Part shown: piece by piece, positions 1 to 7,400 of the stretch
Layout of the letters: each line of letters opens with the position of its first letter
How positions within the stretch are numbered: position 1 is the first letter of the stretch
Source of the DNA: Candidatus Acidiferrum typicum
GTDB taxonomy: Bacteria > Acidobacteriota > Terriglobia > Acidiferrales > UBA7541
NCBI GenBank assembly: GCA_002478115.1
Contig: DLMH01000024.1
Span: 1-37,732 of the forward strand
Reading direction: 5' to 3'
DNA length: 37,732 bases
Position numbers and translations under genes: made by a program
Notes under the pieces: generated by a model
What the model was told of the DNA's origin: nothing
Databases searched by the model: none
What the model saw: the letters and a program-made list of their open reading frames with translations, nothing else

Positions 1-1047
1 GGTCGCGTACACGTCGCCATTCCATGCAGCCGCCAGCTTGCCGGCGCGGTCCGCATCAAGAAATTGCTTCAAAACTTCTTTCCAGCCGAATTCGCCCATG
101 GAGTTTTCTTCCAGTAGCGTCCAGCCACCGCCGGGAACACCATCCGGAAGATCGAGCTTGATTGGCATCAAGGATTTTCCCGAGCGGTAGAGATCAGGGT
201 GCATGATCTGCTGCGTGCTTACGGGCGGGCGCGCAAACACGCTCGCAAAACCCTTCCAACCGTCGTTTTTCAGGACCACCAGGGAAAAGGTGAGCCCGCC
301 AAAGTAAGGAAACATCAGCGAATCCTTGATGAAGGGAGGGGCCTTCTTAAGCATCGGGGTTTCGCTGAGGTCACCCACAAAAATCGAGGGATCGATATCG
401 GGAAGGTCGCGCAGTTTCAGCCCCTTCTCCCGGAGCATGTATTCGAGCATGCCGGCCATGGCACTGCCTTCCAGGACCGATTCGCGCGCCATTTCCGCGT
501 CATCATTCGGGCGCGCCGCCTTCACCCACGCTTCGATCTGGAAATGCTGGTCTTGGAGCGCATGCGTCAGCTCGTGCGACATCACGGTGCGCTGGTCTTC
601 CGGAGCAATCCAATCCGCGATGTAGAACTCGTGGCCCTTCGGGTCGTAAAGGCCGGCGATCTGCTCCGTCAGGAGATCCACCATAAAGCCATCCAGATCA
701 AACCCTTTAGGGATCAGCCCAAAGGCCTCCGCGCTGCGTTTGGAGGCAAAGCGCTCCTTGGCGTCCTTTTCGTCGTCCATCTCGCGGAGGACATAGGCGT
801 GGATTTCTTCGCGGGAGCGTATGGATTTCTTCAAAGGAGTCTTTAACTCCCAGCCCGTGATGGCGCTCATCTCCTGCAAAACCTCGTCCGCCATGGCCAG
901 GAATTCGGGGTTGTTCTTTGTGGAAGGCGCCGGGGATGGAGTTGTCGCCGCCTGCTGCGCAAGAGCCGGGTGGAGACTCAACAGAAAGAGCGCCGCCAGG
1001 AACAGGACCCCGGCAGTTCGGTTAGGGAGACGTTTGCACGAAGCCAT
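1..1047 (-). CDS. Secreted HExxH zinc metallopeptidase, C-terminus cut by window edge
   Basis: The frame is open from an ATG at 1047 to base 1 (349 codons), so the C-terminus lies outside the window. Residues 1-30 form a signal peptide (basic n-region, leucine-rich core, likely cleavage after an Ala-Leu-Ala at 28-30), so the enzyme should act in the periplasm or outside the cell. The sequence HELTH at residues 158-162 is a zinc-binding HExxH motif. Glu193, in a VLEG context 31 residues later, is a plausible third zinc ligand, as in gluzincin peptidases. The substrate is unknown. No Shine-Dalgarno is visible. A TATCCT hexamer lies about 10 bases before the ATG, so translation could be leaderless (inference). 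The family is probably a peptidase with an unassigned role; the catalytic-class call is firm, the biological role is not. Confidence 0.8.
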   Translation of the reverse strand, partial: MASCKRLPNRTAGVLFLAALFLLSLHPALAQQAATTPSPAPSTKNNPEFLAMADEVLQEMSAITGWELKTPLKKSIRSREEIHAYVLREMDDEKDAKERFASKRSAEAFGLIPKGFDLDGFMVDLLTEQIAGLYDPKGHEFYIADWIAPEDQRTVMSHELTHALQDQHFQIEAWVKAARPNDDAEMARESVLEGSAMAGMLEYMLREKGLKLRDLPDIDPSIFVGDLSETPMLKKAPPFIKDSLMFPYFGGLTFSLVVLKNDGWKGFASVFARPPVSTQQIMHPDLYRSGKSLMPIKLDLPDGVPGGGWTLLEENSMGEFGWKEVLKQFLDADRAGKLAAAWNGDVYAT

Positions 1048-1430
1048 ATTTTTGCAGGATAACAGATTCCCGGGCACTCTCGAATTTGACCGCGGCAGTG
1101 TGTTCAATCAGGAGGGCTCGATGTAGCGGCGGGCGATGTTCCCGGAGAGCAGGCGTTGCAGGGCGTCGACCAGATCGCTCAGGAACGTGGGAGGATCCAC
1201 GGTGATGGCCGGCTGGCTCATGATATCCCTGACAAAATGCGCGAGGGGCTACACAAAGCCATACAAACGGACAGGCTTAGAGGGCTTCTCTCCCATTCTG
1301 GGACAGGTTTTCACGGGAATCGCTCTGAAACAAGACTCGGGGTTTGGACAGGTATCCGAATGGGAACGTGGCCGCCCCGGATGAAACACTCGCAAAGTTT
1401 TCCACAGCTCATCTTGCGTTCCGTATTCGT
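1048..1430. other. Intergenic stretch between divergent genes
   Basis: This stretch separates the leftward metallopeptidase gene from the rightward regulator gene. Apart from the doubtful 37-residue frame I see no convincing gene. Overlapping frames on the plus strand have no ribosome binding sites and no recognisable motifs. No T-tract terminator is evident. Confidence 0.4.
1108..1221 (-). CDS. Possible 37-residue small protein upstream of the metallopeptidase gene
   Basis: A short frame begins at an ATG (1219-1221) preceded by an AGGGA ribosome-binding-like sequence about 5 bases away. It ends at a TGA 60 bases before the metallopeptidase start, on the same strand. The peptide has an amphipathic helix-like middle (FLSDLVDALQRLL) and no cysteine or signal peptide. 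I recognise no family. It could be a real co-transcribed small protein, the decayed tail of a lost gene, or chance. The only support is the ribosome binding site, the orientation and the protein-like composition. Confidence 0.22.
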   Translation of the reverse strand: MSQPAITVDPPTFLSDLVDALQRLLSGNIARRYIEPS

Positions 1431-1432
1431 AA

Positions 1433-1447
1433 CAACTTGATAAGTTG
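1433..1447. promoter_or_regulatory. Operator-like palindrome in the -35/-10 spacer
   Basis: CAACTT-GAT-AAGTTG is a perfect inverted repeat with 6-base arms. It ends on the TG of the extended -10. A dimeric helix-turn-helix protein bound here would block RNA polymerase, so autorepression by the downstream XRE protein is a natural reading (inference). Confidence 0.45.
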
Positions 1448-1454
1448 CTATAAT
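1446..1454 (+). promoter_or_regulatory. Extended -10 promoter of the XRE/S24-like regulator
   Basis: TGCTATAAT is an exact extended -10 element. The -35 region at 17-base spacing is poor, as is usual when TGn is present. The predicted start of transcription is near 1461, giving a leader of about 37 bases before the ATG at 1498. Confidence 0.6.
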
Positions 1455-1465
1455 GGCAATTTGTG

Positions 1466-1484
1466 GGAGTTCGATTTGAACTCC
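1466..1484. promoter_or_regulatory. Second operator-like palindrome in the leader
   Basis: GGAGTTC-GATTT-GAACTCC is a perfect inverted repeat with 7-base arms, just after the expected transcription start and before the AGAGG ribosome binding site. It could be a DNA operator or a small mRNA hairpin. Its arms differ from those of the upstream palindrome, so the two need not bind the same protein. Confidence 0.4.
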
Positions 1485-1497
1485 AGAAGAGGTACGA

Positions 1498-2301
1498 ATG
1501 TTTCCACCTGGGCTAAGGATGCGCCAAACTCGTGAAAGACTGGGCCTAACCTACCGGGATGTGGAATCGGCAAGCTTTGAAATCGCCGCAAAGCGTGGCC
1601 GGCCGGATTTCATCCTGCACATCAGCCGGCTGGCGGACATTGAAAATCGTAATGTTGTACCCAGCTTGCACAAGCTGTATTCCCTAGCAGTCATTTATCA
1701 CCTTGACCCGCTGGAGATCACCTGCTGGTACGAGGCACCCCTGCAACAAGCGTTTCACGATGGGGCTGCGTTTCCTCCGCCACGGACGCACCTTAGCAAC
1801 TCGCTGCCGCCTTCGCCGACGGCCATTAGCCGCGATGACAACTTCAACACGCTGGCCACAGGGCTGCTGAATCGGCTGCCTCCCGCGGTTGGGCCATTTC
1901 CGCGATTGGAGCCGTACGCGGATGGACCTTATCGCTACGGATATATCGGACTCTCCGACCGCCGCATGGTGCCGATTTTACGGCCCGGAAGCCTCGTGTT
2001 GGTGGATACCTCCGTGCACAAGATCGCGGTGAATGACTGGTCCAGCGAATATGACCGGCCGCTCTATTTCGTTGAGTTGCGGGGGGGATATCGCTGCGGA
2101 TGGTTCCAACAGGAGAAGGCCCGCTTGATCATGCAACCTCACACCCTTTCGCGTTGCATGCCCGAGTCGTGGCGCACGCCGGAAGAGGCTGAAGTAGTGG
2201 GACTTGTGGTGGGCCTGGTTACGTACCTGAACCAGCCCTGGGCTTCATCTCCTGCAGCAATTCGCACAATGCATTCAGATTCGAACAGAAGAGTTTCTTG
2301 A
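1498..2301 (+). CDS. XRE-family regulator with S24/LexA-like C-terminal domain
   Basis: The 267-residue protein has an N-terminal XRE-type helix-turn-helix (about residues 5-75; RQTRERLGLTYRDVE, then a recognition region around SRLADIENRNVVPSL). A linker leads to a C-terminal S24/LexA-like fold (about 130-235; RMVPILRPGSLVLVD). In LexA/CI peptidases the motif is SMxPxLxxGD with a catalytic Ser and a later Lys. Here the serine position reads Arg and no obvious lysine follows, so the domain is probably a sensor or dimerisation fold without self-cleavage. The ATG at 1498 follows AGAGG by 6 bases. Two palindromes and an extended -10 lie directly upstream, suggesting autoregulation. Its last 83 bases overlap the convergent gene at 2219-2656. 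The target genes are unknown. Confidence 0.8.
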   Translation: MFPPGLRMRQTRERLGLTYRDVESASFEIAAKRGRPDFILHISRLADIENRNVVPSLHKLYSLAVIYHLDPLEITCWYEAPLQQAFHDGAAFPPPRTHLSNSLPPSPTAISRDDNFNTLATGLLNRLPPAVGPFPRLEPYADGPYRYGYIGLSDRRMVPILRPGSLVLVDTSVHKIAVNDWSSEYDRPLYFVELRGGYRCGWFQQEKARLIMQPHTLSRCMPESWRTPEEAEVVGLVVGLVTYLNQPWASSPAAIRTMHSDSNRRVS

Positions 2302-2656
2302 GGTAATCGGGAGCCTGGGGAGGAATCCAAGTCTTAGCCTTCTCACAACATTCCCGGAGATGCTCTTTCCTTCCGCCGCGAAGAGTGTCCAGATAGCCGA
2401 GCAAGTCTTCTTCCTGCAGCTCTAAAGGCGATTCCAACAAGCGCTCAAAGAGCTCCTCGTGGCAATCCGCGAGAGCCTGACTGACACTTTCCTCCCCGAA
2501 GACCGCACACAATCGCTCATGGAAATAAACTCCGGTTGATGGATCGCGGAGATTGGCGACGTAGGCCAACCGCTCGTACATGCCCCCCATGGATTCCAAA
2601 GAGTGTACCGACAGGTCGTAGAGGATCTGGCGGTGAATTTGAAGCCGATCGAGCAT
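2219..2656 (-). CDS. Unknown small helical protein convergent with the XRE regulator
   Basis: The 145-residue protein starts at the ATG at 2656, preceded by AGGA at a suitable distance; a longer upstream frame has no such support. It is rich in Leu, Glu and Arg, predicted helical, with no signal peptide or membrane segment. A conserved-looking core reads SLESMGGMYERLAYVANLRD, followed by YFHERL. The C-terminal half has three cysteines (EC-CEK, LFC, ALC contexts), which may be structural. I do not recognise a named family. The gene converges on the XRE regulator and their 3' ends overlap by 83 bases, so the two transcripts could form an antisense pair. Protein-like composition and start context make it very likely a real gene. 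Confidence 0.62.
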   Translation of the reverse strand: MLDRLQIHRQILYDLSVHSLESMGGMYERLAYVANLRDPSTGVYFHERLCAVFGEESVSQALADCHEELFERLLESPLELQEEDLLGYLDTLRGGRKEHLRECCEKAKTWIPPQAPDYLKKLFCSNLNALCELLQEMKPRAGSGT

Positions 2657-2732
2657 CAGGAAATTCCTGTTTGACGCGGTGTTCCGTCGACAGAACTTTT
2701 TTTCAAGCGCAGACGAGGCGACTCTGAGAGCT

Positions 2733-2759
2733 GGCACCCTTCTCCACAAGGAGAGTGCC
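2733..2759 (+). promoter_or_regulatory. Hairpin sequestering the ribosome binding site of the repeat-peptide gene
   Basis: GGCAC (2733-2737) pairs with GTGCC (2755-2759), and TCTCC (2741-2745) pairs with GGAGA (2750-2754), around an ACAA loop. The AAGGAG ribosome binding site for the GTG at 2762 lies in the loop and the 3' arm. Folding would hide it, so translation could depend on temperature, a ligand, a protein or ribosome loading. This is visible by pairing only; no function is proven. Confidence 0.4.
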
Positions 2760-2761
2760 CC

Positions 2762-3004
2762 GTGAAAAAGAGTCTACTAGTTCTTGTCGCTACACTTTCA
2801 GTAAGCCTAATCCTACTGTCCATCGCAGTACCGGTCAACAATTCTTCCACGCTGCCCGCTTGGAACAACGGAACTATCCAGGCGGAGGGCGTGCCCCCGC
2901 CGCCACCCTGGATCCCCCACGTGATTCAACCCCATCTCGTCGCGGAGGGCGTGCCCCCACCGCCACCCTGGATCCCCCACGTGATTCAACCCCATCTCGT
3001 CTAA
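2762..3004 (+). CDS. Small exported protein with two identical 20-residue repeats
   Basis: An 80-residue protein starts at GTG 2762, 8 bases after a strong AAGGAG. Residues 1-24 are a signal peptide or membrane anchor (MKKSLLVLVATL then a hydrophobic run). A short linker with NNSS and NNGT sites follows. Residues 41-60 and 61-80 are identical: each begins AEGVPPPPPWIP and ends HVIQPHLV, so the protein ends exactly on a repeat boundary. The DNA of the repeats (2882-2941 and 2942-3001) differs at one base of 60. Proline-rich PPPPPW segments often serve as extended spacers or protein-binding ligands. The layout also resembles a precursor that releases repeated peptides. I recognise no family. 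Its neighbours are an XRE regulator and an unknown gene. Real gene likely; function unknown. Confidence 0.6.
   Translation: MKKSLLVLVATLSVSLILLSIAVPVNNSSTLPAWNNGTIQAEGVPPPPPWIPHVIQPHLVAEGVPPPPPWIPHVIQPHLV
2882..3001 (+). repeat. 60-bp tandem duplication inside the small exported protein
   Basis: Two adjacent 60-base copies differ at one position (a third-base G/A change). The unit is a multiple of three and keeps the frame, so copy number can change without breaking the protein. The near identity indicates a recent duplication or ongoing homogenisation. Confidence 0.9.
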
Positions 3005-3111
3005 TGCAATTGGCAGTCGAACTGTCTAAATGCTTTCTAATATCGGGATGGCTAGCATAACAGTCTGGTAATGCTTTCCTATTTACTTTCGAGTTATGTT
3101 ATGCTTGCCTT

Positions 3112-3119
3112 GCTATAAT
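3112..3119 (+). promoter_or_regulatory. Extended -10-like sequence overlapping the start codon of the membrane-protein gene
   Basis: TGCTATAAT is the same extended -10 as at 1446. Here its last two bases are the first two of the ATG at 3118. If it is used, transcription would begin downstream of that ATG and a later start codon would be needed. No good -35 is seen, so this may be coincidence. Confidence 0.3.
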
Positions 3120-3909
3120 GTCCGAGACGCTCAACCTGCGCAATCTGGAGTTGGCCCTTACCACGATAACGGAACTGGTTCTTTTTGTTTACCTGCTGCG
3201 GCGAAAGCTCTTCCGTTCGCTCCCTGTTTTTTCGGTGTACATTCTGATTGTCATCCTGCAGAACGTCCTCATGGCGGCGGCGTACGGTGTGTGGGGCTCC
3301 CAGAGCTACAGGGCTTGGCTCATCTTCTGGCTCAGTCAACTTGTGGTGGAAACTGCGCGATTTGCGGCTGTGGTGGAGGTGGCGCGGCGGATTCTCTCCC
3401 CATTCTCCGGGATCTGGGCACTGGCCCGGCGCGTTTTGCTAGTGGCCGCCGGGGGTGTCTTGGTTTACGCAGCACTGCTATCGAAAGACTACTGGTATAG
3501 TTTGCCGTTGAACGTGGACCGCGGAGTGGGACTTGCTGTCGCGGCCGTGATTGTGACGCTGTTGCTCTTTGCCCGCTATTACGGGCTGCCGATGGACAAC
3601 CTGGATCGTTCGCTGTGCATGGGTTTCTGCCTGTATTCGTGTTTCGCTGTCATCAATGACACCCTCCTCGAGAAGTGGGTCACCAGCTATCTGATTTTCT
3701 GGGGTTTTCTCTTTGTTTTGACGTTTCTGGCCAGTCTGTTCCTCTGGATAGGGGCCGCTCGCGCTTATTCCGAAACGGCCCCGGCCCGGGATCCTGTCGT
3801 CATGCCCAAGGAGCTGCACGGAAAGCTTTCTTCCGAACTCAACGTCCGCCTTCGCCTGCTGAACGAACACCTTAGTCAACTTCTTAATGCGGGGGGCCAG
3901 CGCCAATGA
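3118..3909 (+). CDS. Multi-spanning membrane protein of unknown function
   Basis: The 263-residue protein has about seven hydrophobic segments (near residues 12-27, 37-55, 64-80, 103-120, 135-152, 162-178, 190-212). A cytoplasmic-type tail of about 50 charged residues follows (KELHGKLSSELNVRLRLLNEHLSQLL), which could form a helix or short coiled coil. No catalytic motif stands out. Its stop overlaps the start of the next gene by four bases (ATGA), so the two are co-translated and probably work together. No ribosome binding site precedes the ATG and a TATAAT overlaps it, so the exact start is doubtful. Similar seven-span proteins occur beside sensor kinases in Acidobacteriota, but I cannot assign a family. 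Confidence 0.7.
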   Translation: MSETLNLRNLELALTTITELVLFVYLLRRKLFRSLPVFSVYILIVILQNVLMAAAYGVWGSQSYRAWLIFWLSQLVVETARFAAVVEVARRILSPFSGIWALARRVLLVAAGGVLVYAALLSKDYWYSLPLNVDRGVGLAVAAVIVTLLLFARYYGLPMDNLDRSLCMGFCLYSCFAVINDTLLEKWVTSYLIFWGFLFVLTFLASLFLWIGAARAYSETAPARDPVVMPKELHGKLSSELNVRLRLLNEHLSQLLNAGGQRQ

Positions 3910-4481
3910 ACTTCACGATCATTCTCTTTATCTTGTTGGCAATTCTGTTGCTTGGCGCTCTCGTTTGGGCTATCCGGCCGCCAAAACGCAAGCTGGTTTC
4001 GATCAATGACGTTTTGACGGCATTGTCCGAAGAGCACCACTACTCCCGCCTCCCCCAAATCCTGCAGGCGCTGCAGCCCGAAGACACCGCGTTTCTGAGC
4101 GATCGCGGATTCGCCCCGCTGCGCAGAAAGATTCGCTCCGAACGCGGGCGCATTGCCCTGCTCTATCTGGATTGCCTGCAGGAGGAGTACGAGAAGCTCT
4201 TGGAAGCGTCCCGCGTGGTAGCAGCAATGTCGCCGGAGTTGATCGCACTGGACGAAGCCGAGCGTTTCAAGCTGAATCTCCGCTTTGCCTTGGGCTGCCG
4301 CTACTTGCGCTGGAAGCTGCGTCTTGGGCTGGAACCCTGGCGCGGGTTTGGGCTTCTCTCGGAGATGGCCAGTGGCATGACGCTGCGTCTGGAGGGGGCC
4401 ACTTCCCAGATCGGGGAGCGAGCCGCCTGGAGTCTGGAATTCTCTTCAATTCTGAAGGGGCGTGACGACGGGACGCGGTAG
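3906..4481 (+). CDS. Membrane-anchored helical protein, unknown function
   Basis: The 191-residue protein has a single N-terminal membrane segment (about residues 3-23) followed by a basic stop-transfer stretch (RPPKRK), so the rest should face the cytoplasm. The soluble part is helical and arginine-rich (LRRKIRSERGRIALLYLDCLQEEYEKLLEA), with no recognised catalytic motif. It is translationally coupled to the upstream membrane protein through an ATGA overlap, suggesting a two-protein membrane complex. Its 3' end overlaps the convergent histidine kinase gene by 36 bases. Assignment as a real gene is firm; the function is unknown. Confidence 0.68.
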   Translation: MNFTIILFILLAILLLGALVWAIRPPKRKLVSINDVLTALSEEHHYSRLPQILQALQPEDTAFLSDRGFAPLRRKIRSERGRIALLYLDCLQEEYEKLLEASRVVAAMSPELIALDEAERFKLNLRFALGCRYLRWKLRLGLEPWRGFGLLSEMASGMTLRLEGATSQIGERAAWSLEFSSILKGRDDGTR

Positions 4482-7400
4482 TTCTGCGTCCACTGCCGCA
4501 AGCAAGTCCGCCGCCTGAAAGGGTTTCTGCAGGATGCCGGCACCGGGCGCTGCGGACGCTGGCTTCCCCTCTTTGTCCGGAGCAACTGAACTTATCCAGA
4601 GAATCCGCAGCCCCAGGCCTGGCATTCCCCTGTCAGGAGCATCCAACGCGTTCCGTCCATTCTCCTGGGCTGCCAATTGCCAGTCGGCAATGACCAGGTC
4701 AAATCCATCGCTGGCGAACAGCTTTCTGGCATCGGCTAACGATTTCGCGGTTTCCACCAGATATTCACTGGAGCGCAATACGCCGGCCACGCTCTCGAGC
4801 ACGGACTCATTGCCATCAACTACAAGAATCCGCCCGCTCCGGGCGGTGGCGGGCTTATCCGTCTCCGCAACCGGGCGTTTGGCGCCCATGCGGTGCAGCG
4901 GCAGTTCGACGCGGAAAGAGGCGCCGCGTGGCGGCCTATTCTTCACACGGACTGTTCCGCCATGTTCGGTGATGATGCCATAGCAGATGCTGAGTCCCAG
5001 TCCGGTGCCCTTCCCGACAGGCTTGGTGGTGTAGAAGGGGTCGAAAACGCGTGAAGAGTCTTTTACGCCGGGCCCGCTATCCGTGAATTCGATGAAGAGT
5101 TGCCGGCCTTCCACTCCTGTCCTCACCCACAGGTCACCCTCTGCGCCTTTTTCCAGGATCGCGTCCACGGCGTTATTGATGAGGTTAAGAAAGACCTGTT
5201 GCAACTGGTGTGGATCGGCGGGAGCCTCGGGGAGATCGGATGCGAGGTCGAGATGCACGCGGATCTGGCTCATGCGCAGGTCATAGTCCCGTAGCGCGAG
5301 GGTGTCTTCGAGAATGGCATTCACGCGCACGGGCACGCGTTCCGGTTTGTGCTGCCGCGCGAAGCTCAGCAGGTTTTGCACGATGCGGTGGGTACGCTGC
5401 GCCTGTTTGTATAGCTTCTCTGTGTAGCCCAATGCCAGCGGCCCCACCTGCCCGCTGGAAGTCAGCAACTGGCTGTACCCCAGGATGGCGGTGAGGGGGT
5501 TGTTCAACTCGTGCGCCACGCCGGAAATCAACTGCCCGACGGCGGCCAGCTTTTCACTGTGCAACAGTTGTTCCTGGGTGCGCCGAAGATTCTCGTAAGC
5601 CTGGCGGGTTTCCTCATATAGGACGCTGCGCTCGACAGCGCTGGCAACCTGGCTGCCCACGGCGATCAGCAGGCTGATATCGGCTGGCGTGAAATCGCGG
5701 ACCCTCCGGCAGGCCACCGTTAGTCCGCCAATGATTTTCTCCTTGGACCACAGTGTGACGATGTAGGCGGATTCGATCCCCTCCTTCTTCTGCAATTCCC
5801 GCGCGGCCGGGGGCAGCGGCAATCCCTGGGCGGAAAGAAACGGCGCGTGCACGGCACGAATTTGTTGAATGAGCTCCGGGGGAACGGTCACAACCGGAAA
5901 ACTGCGGACGAACTCGGAGCGATGACCGGCGGAGGCGACCCGGCGGAGGGTGGTGCCGTCGCGTTCAAAGAGGAAGAGCGACGCGGCGTCCAAGGTGAAC
6001 AACTCCAGAAGCTGCCGCAGTGTGCGGTGAATGGAATCGTTCAGGTCAAGGGAAGCCACCAGCGTTTCCGCAATGGAGTTCAGGACGACCAGTTCGCGGT
6101 TGCGCCGGCGGATTTCCTGTTCGGCGCGGCGGCGTTCCGTAATATCAAGGACAAAGCCCTGATGGGCGGTCACGTTGCCTTTGACATCGCGCACGGCCGT
6201 GGAGGATTCGCTCACGGTGCGGACTTCTCCATCCTTGCGGCGGATTTCAAATTCAAAGTCTTTGACCGCGCCGTGCTCCTGCAAAATCTTTTTGAGCCGC
6301 TCGCGCTCCGCCGGATTCACGTAGAGCGTCTGCCCAATGTCCAACTGCATGAGCTCATCGCGATCGTCATAGCCGGTAATGCGCATCAGCGCGTCGTTGA
6401 AATCGAGGAATCTTCCCTGCACGGTGGTAATGAATACGCCCTCCTGGACGCTGGCCACCAGCATGCGGTACTTTTCCTCGGCCTTCTTGCGCTCGGTGAT
6501 GTCTTTCAGGACATGGATCGTTCCCAGTTTGTGGCCGGAAGGATCCGTAAACGTCGAGTTAGAGGCAAGAAAAAATCCCTGCAGCCAAGGGTCCGGAGAG
6601 TCCGCCTCACCGGAAACGCCCTCGCAATAGGGGCACATCTCGAAGGCGCTCGCCCGCGGGTTGAAAAGCTCGCTGACCGCACGCCCGATCATGGCCTGGC
6701 TTTCCCTGCCCAGCAGATTCGCCAGGCGCGCATTCCCGCGCACCATGCGGCCGGCCCGGTCGTGCACAACAATGGGGTCGCCAATGGAATCGAAGGTATA
6801 CGCCCACTGCTGCTGGACGGTTTTGATCTGCTCGAAAAGATTCACATTTTCGACGGTGGTCCCGAGGAAATTCGCAACGTTGACGAGGAAAGCGAGCTCA
6901 TCCTCGTGGAAACGTTTGCCGGGCAGCGCGCCGATGCTGAGCAAGCCGACCGGGCCCTCCTTGCCGCGAAGCGGCACGGTAATCAGCCGGGTAATCCCGG
7001 CTTCCGCCATCTTCCGGCGGGCCTTGATGTCTTTCTCTTCCTCGAAGCGCGAGATATGGCAGTTCTCCCGCAGGACCTCCTGAATCCAGGGACCGTGCAG
7101 ATCGAGGCGTTCATGCTGCTTCAGGAAACCTTCGCTGAAACCCACCGAGGCGCGGGCCACGAATTCCGCGGCATCGCCCTTGCCCTCGAGCAATCGGAGT
7201 ATCCCGTGACTCGTATTAAGGCTGGTGGTGATCTGCAACAGAACCTTTTGCAGCAATTCCTGAAGAGAGACCGACTGGCTGCTGGAGGCCGTCAGCATGG
7301 TGAACTGCTGCATCTTCCTGCTGATTTCCTCGGAGCGCGCGCGCGCCGCCTCCAGAAGCAGCACGATCATCCCAATGCCCAGGCTCGCGTTCAGGAAATG

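Noticed and set aside
199..846. Plus-strand frame of 215 codons near the left edge
   Set aside because: Antisense to the metallopeptidase, whose frame has a signal peptide and HExxH motif.
1398..1406. Possible DnaA box (TTTTCCACA)
   Set aside because: One mismatch to the consensus, single copy, with no origin genes nearby.
2882..3001. CRISPR-like repeat array
   Set aside because: Only two abutting 60-base copies without spacers, in a coding frame; it is a tandem duplication.
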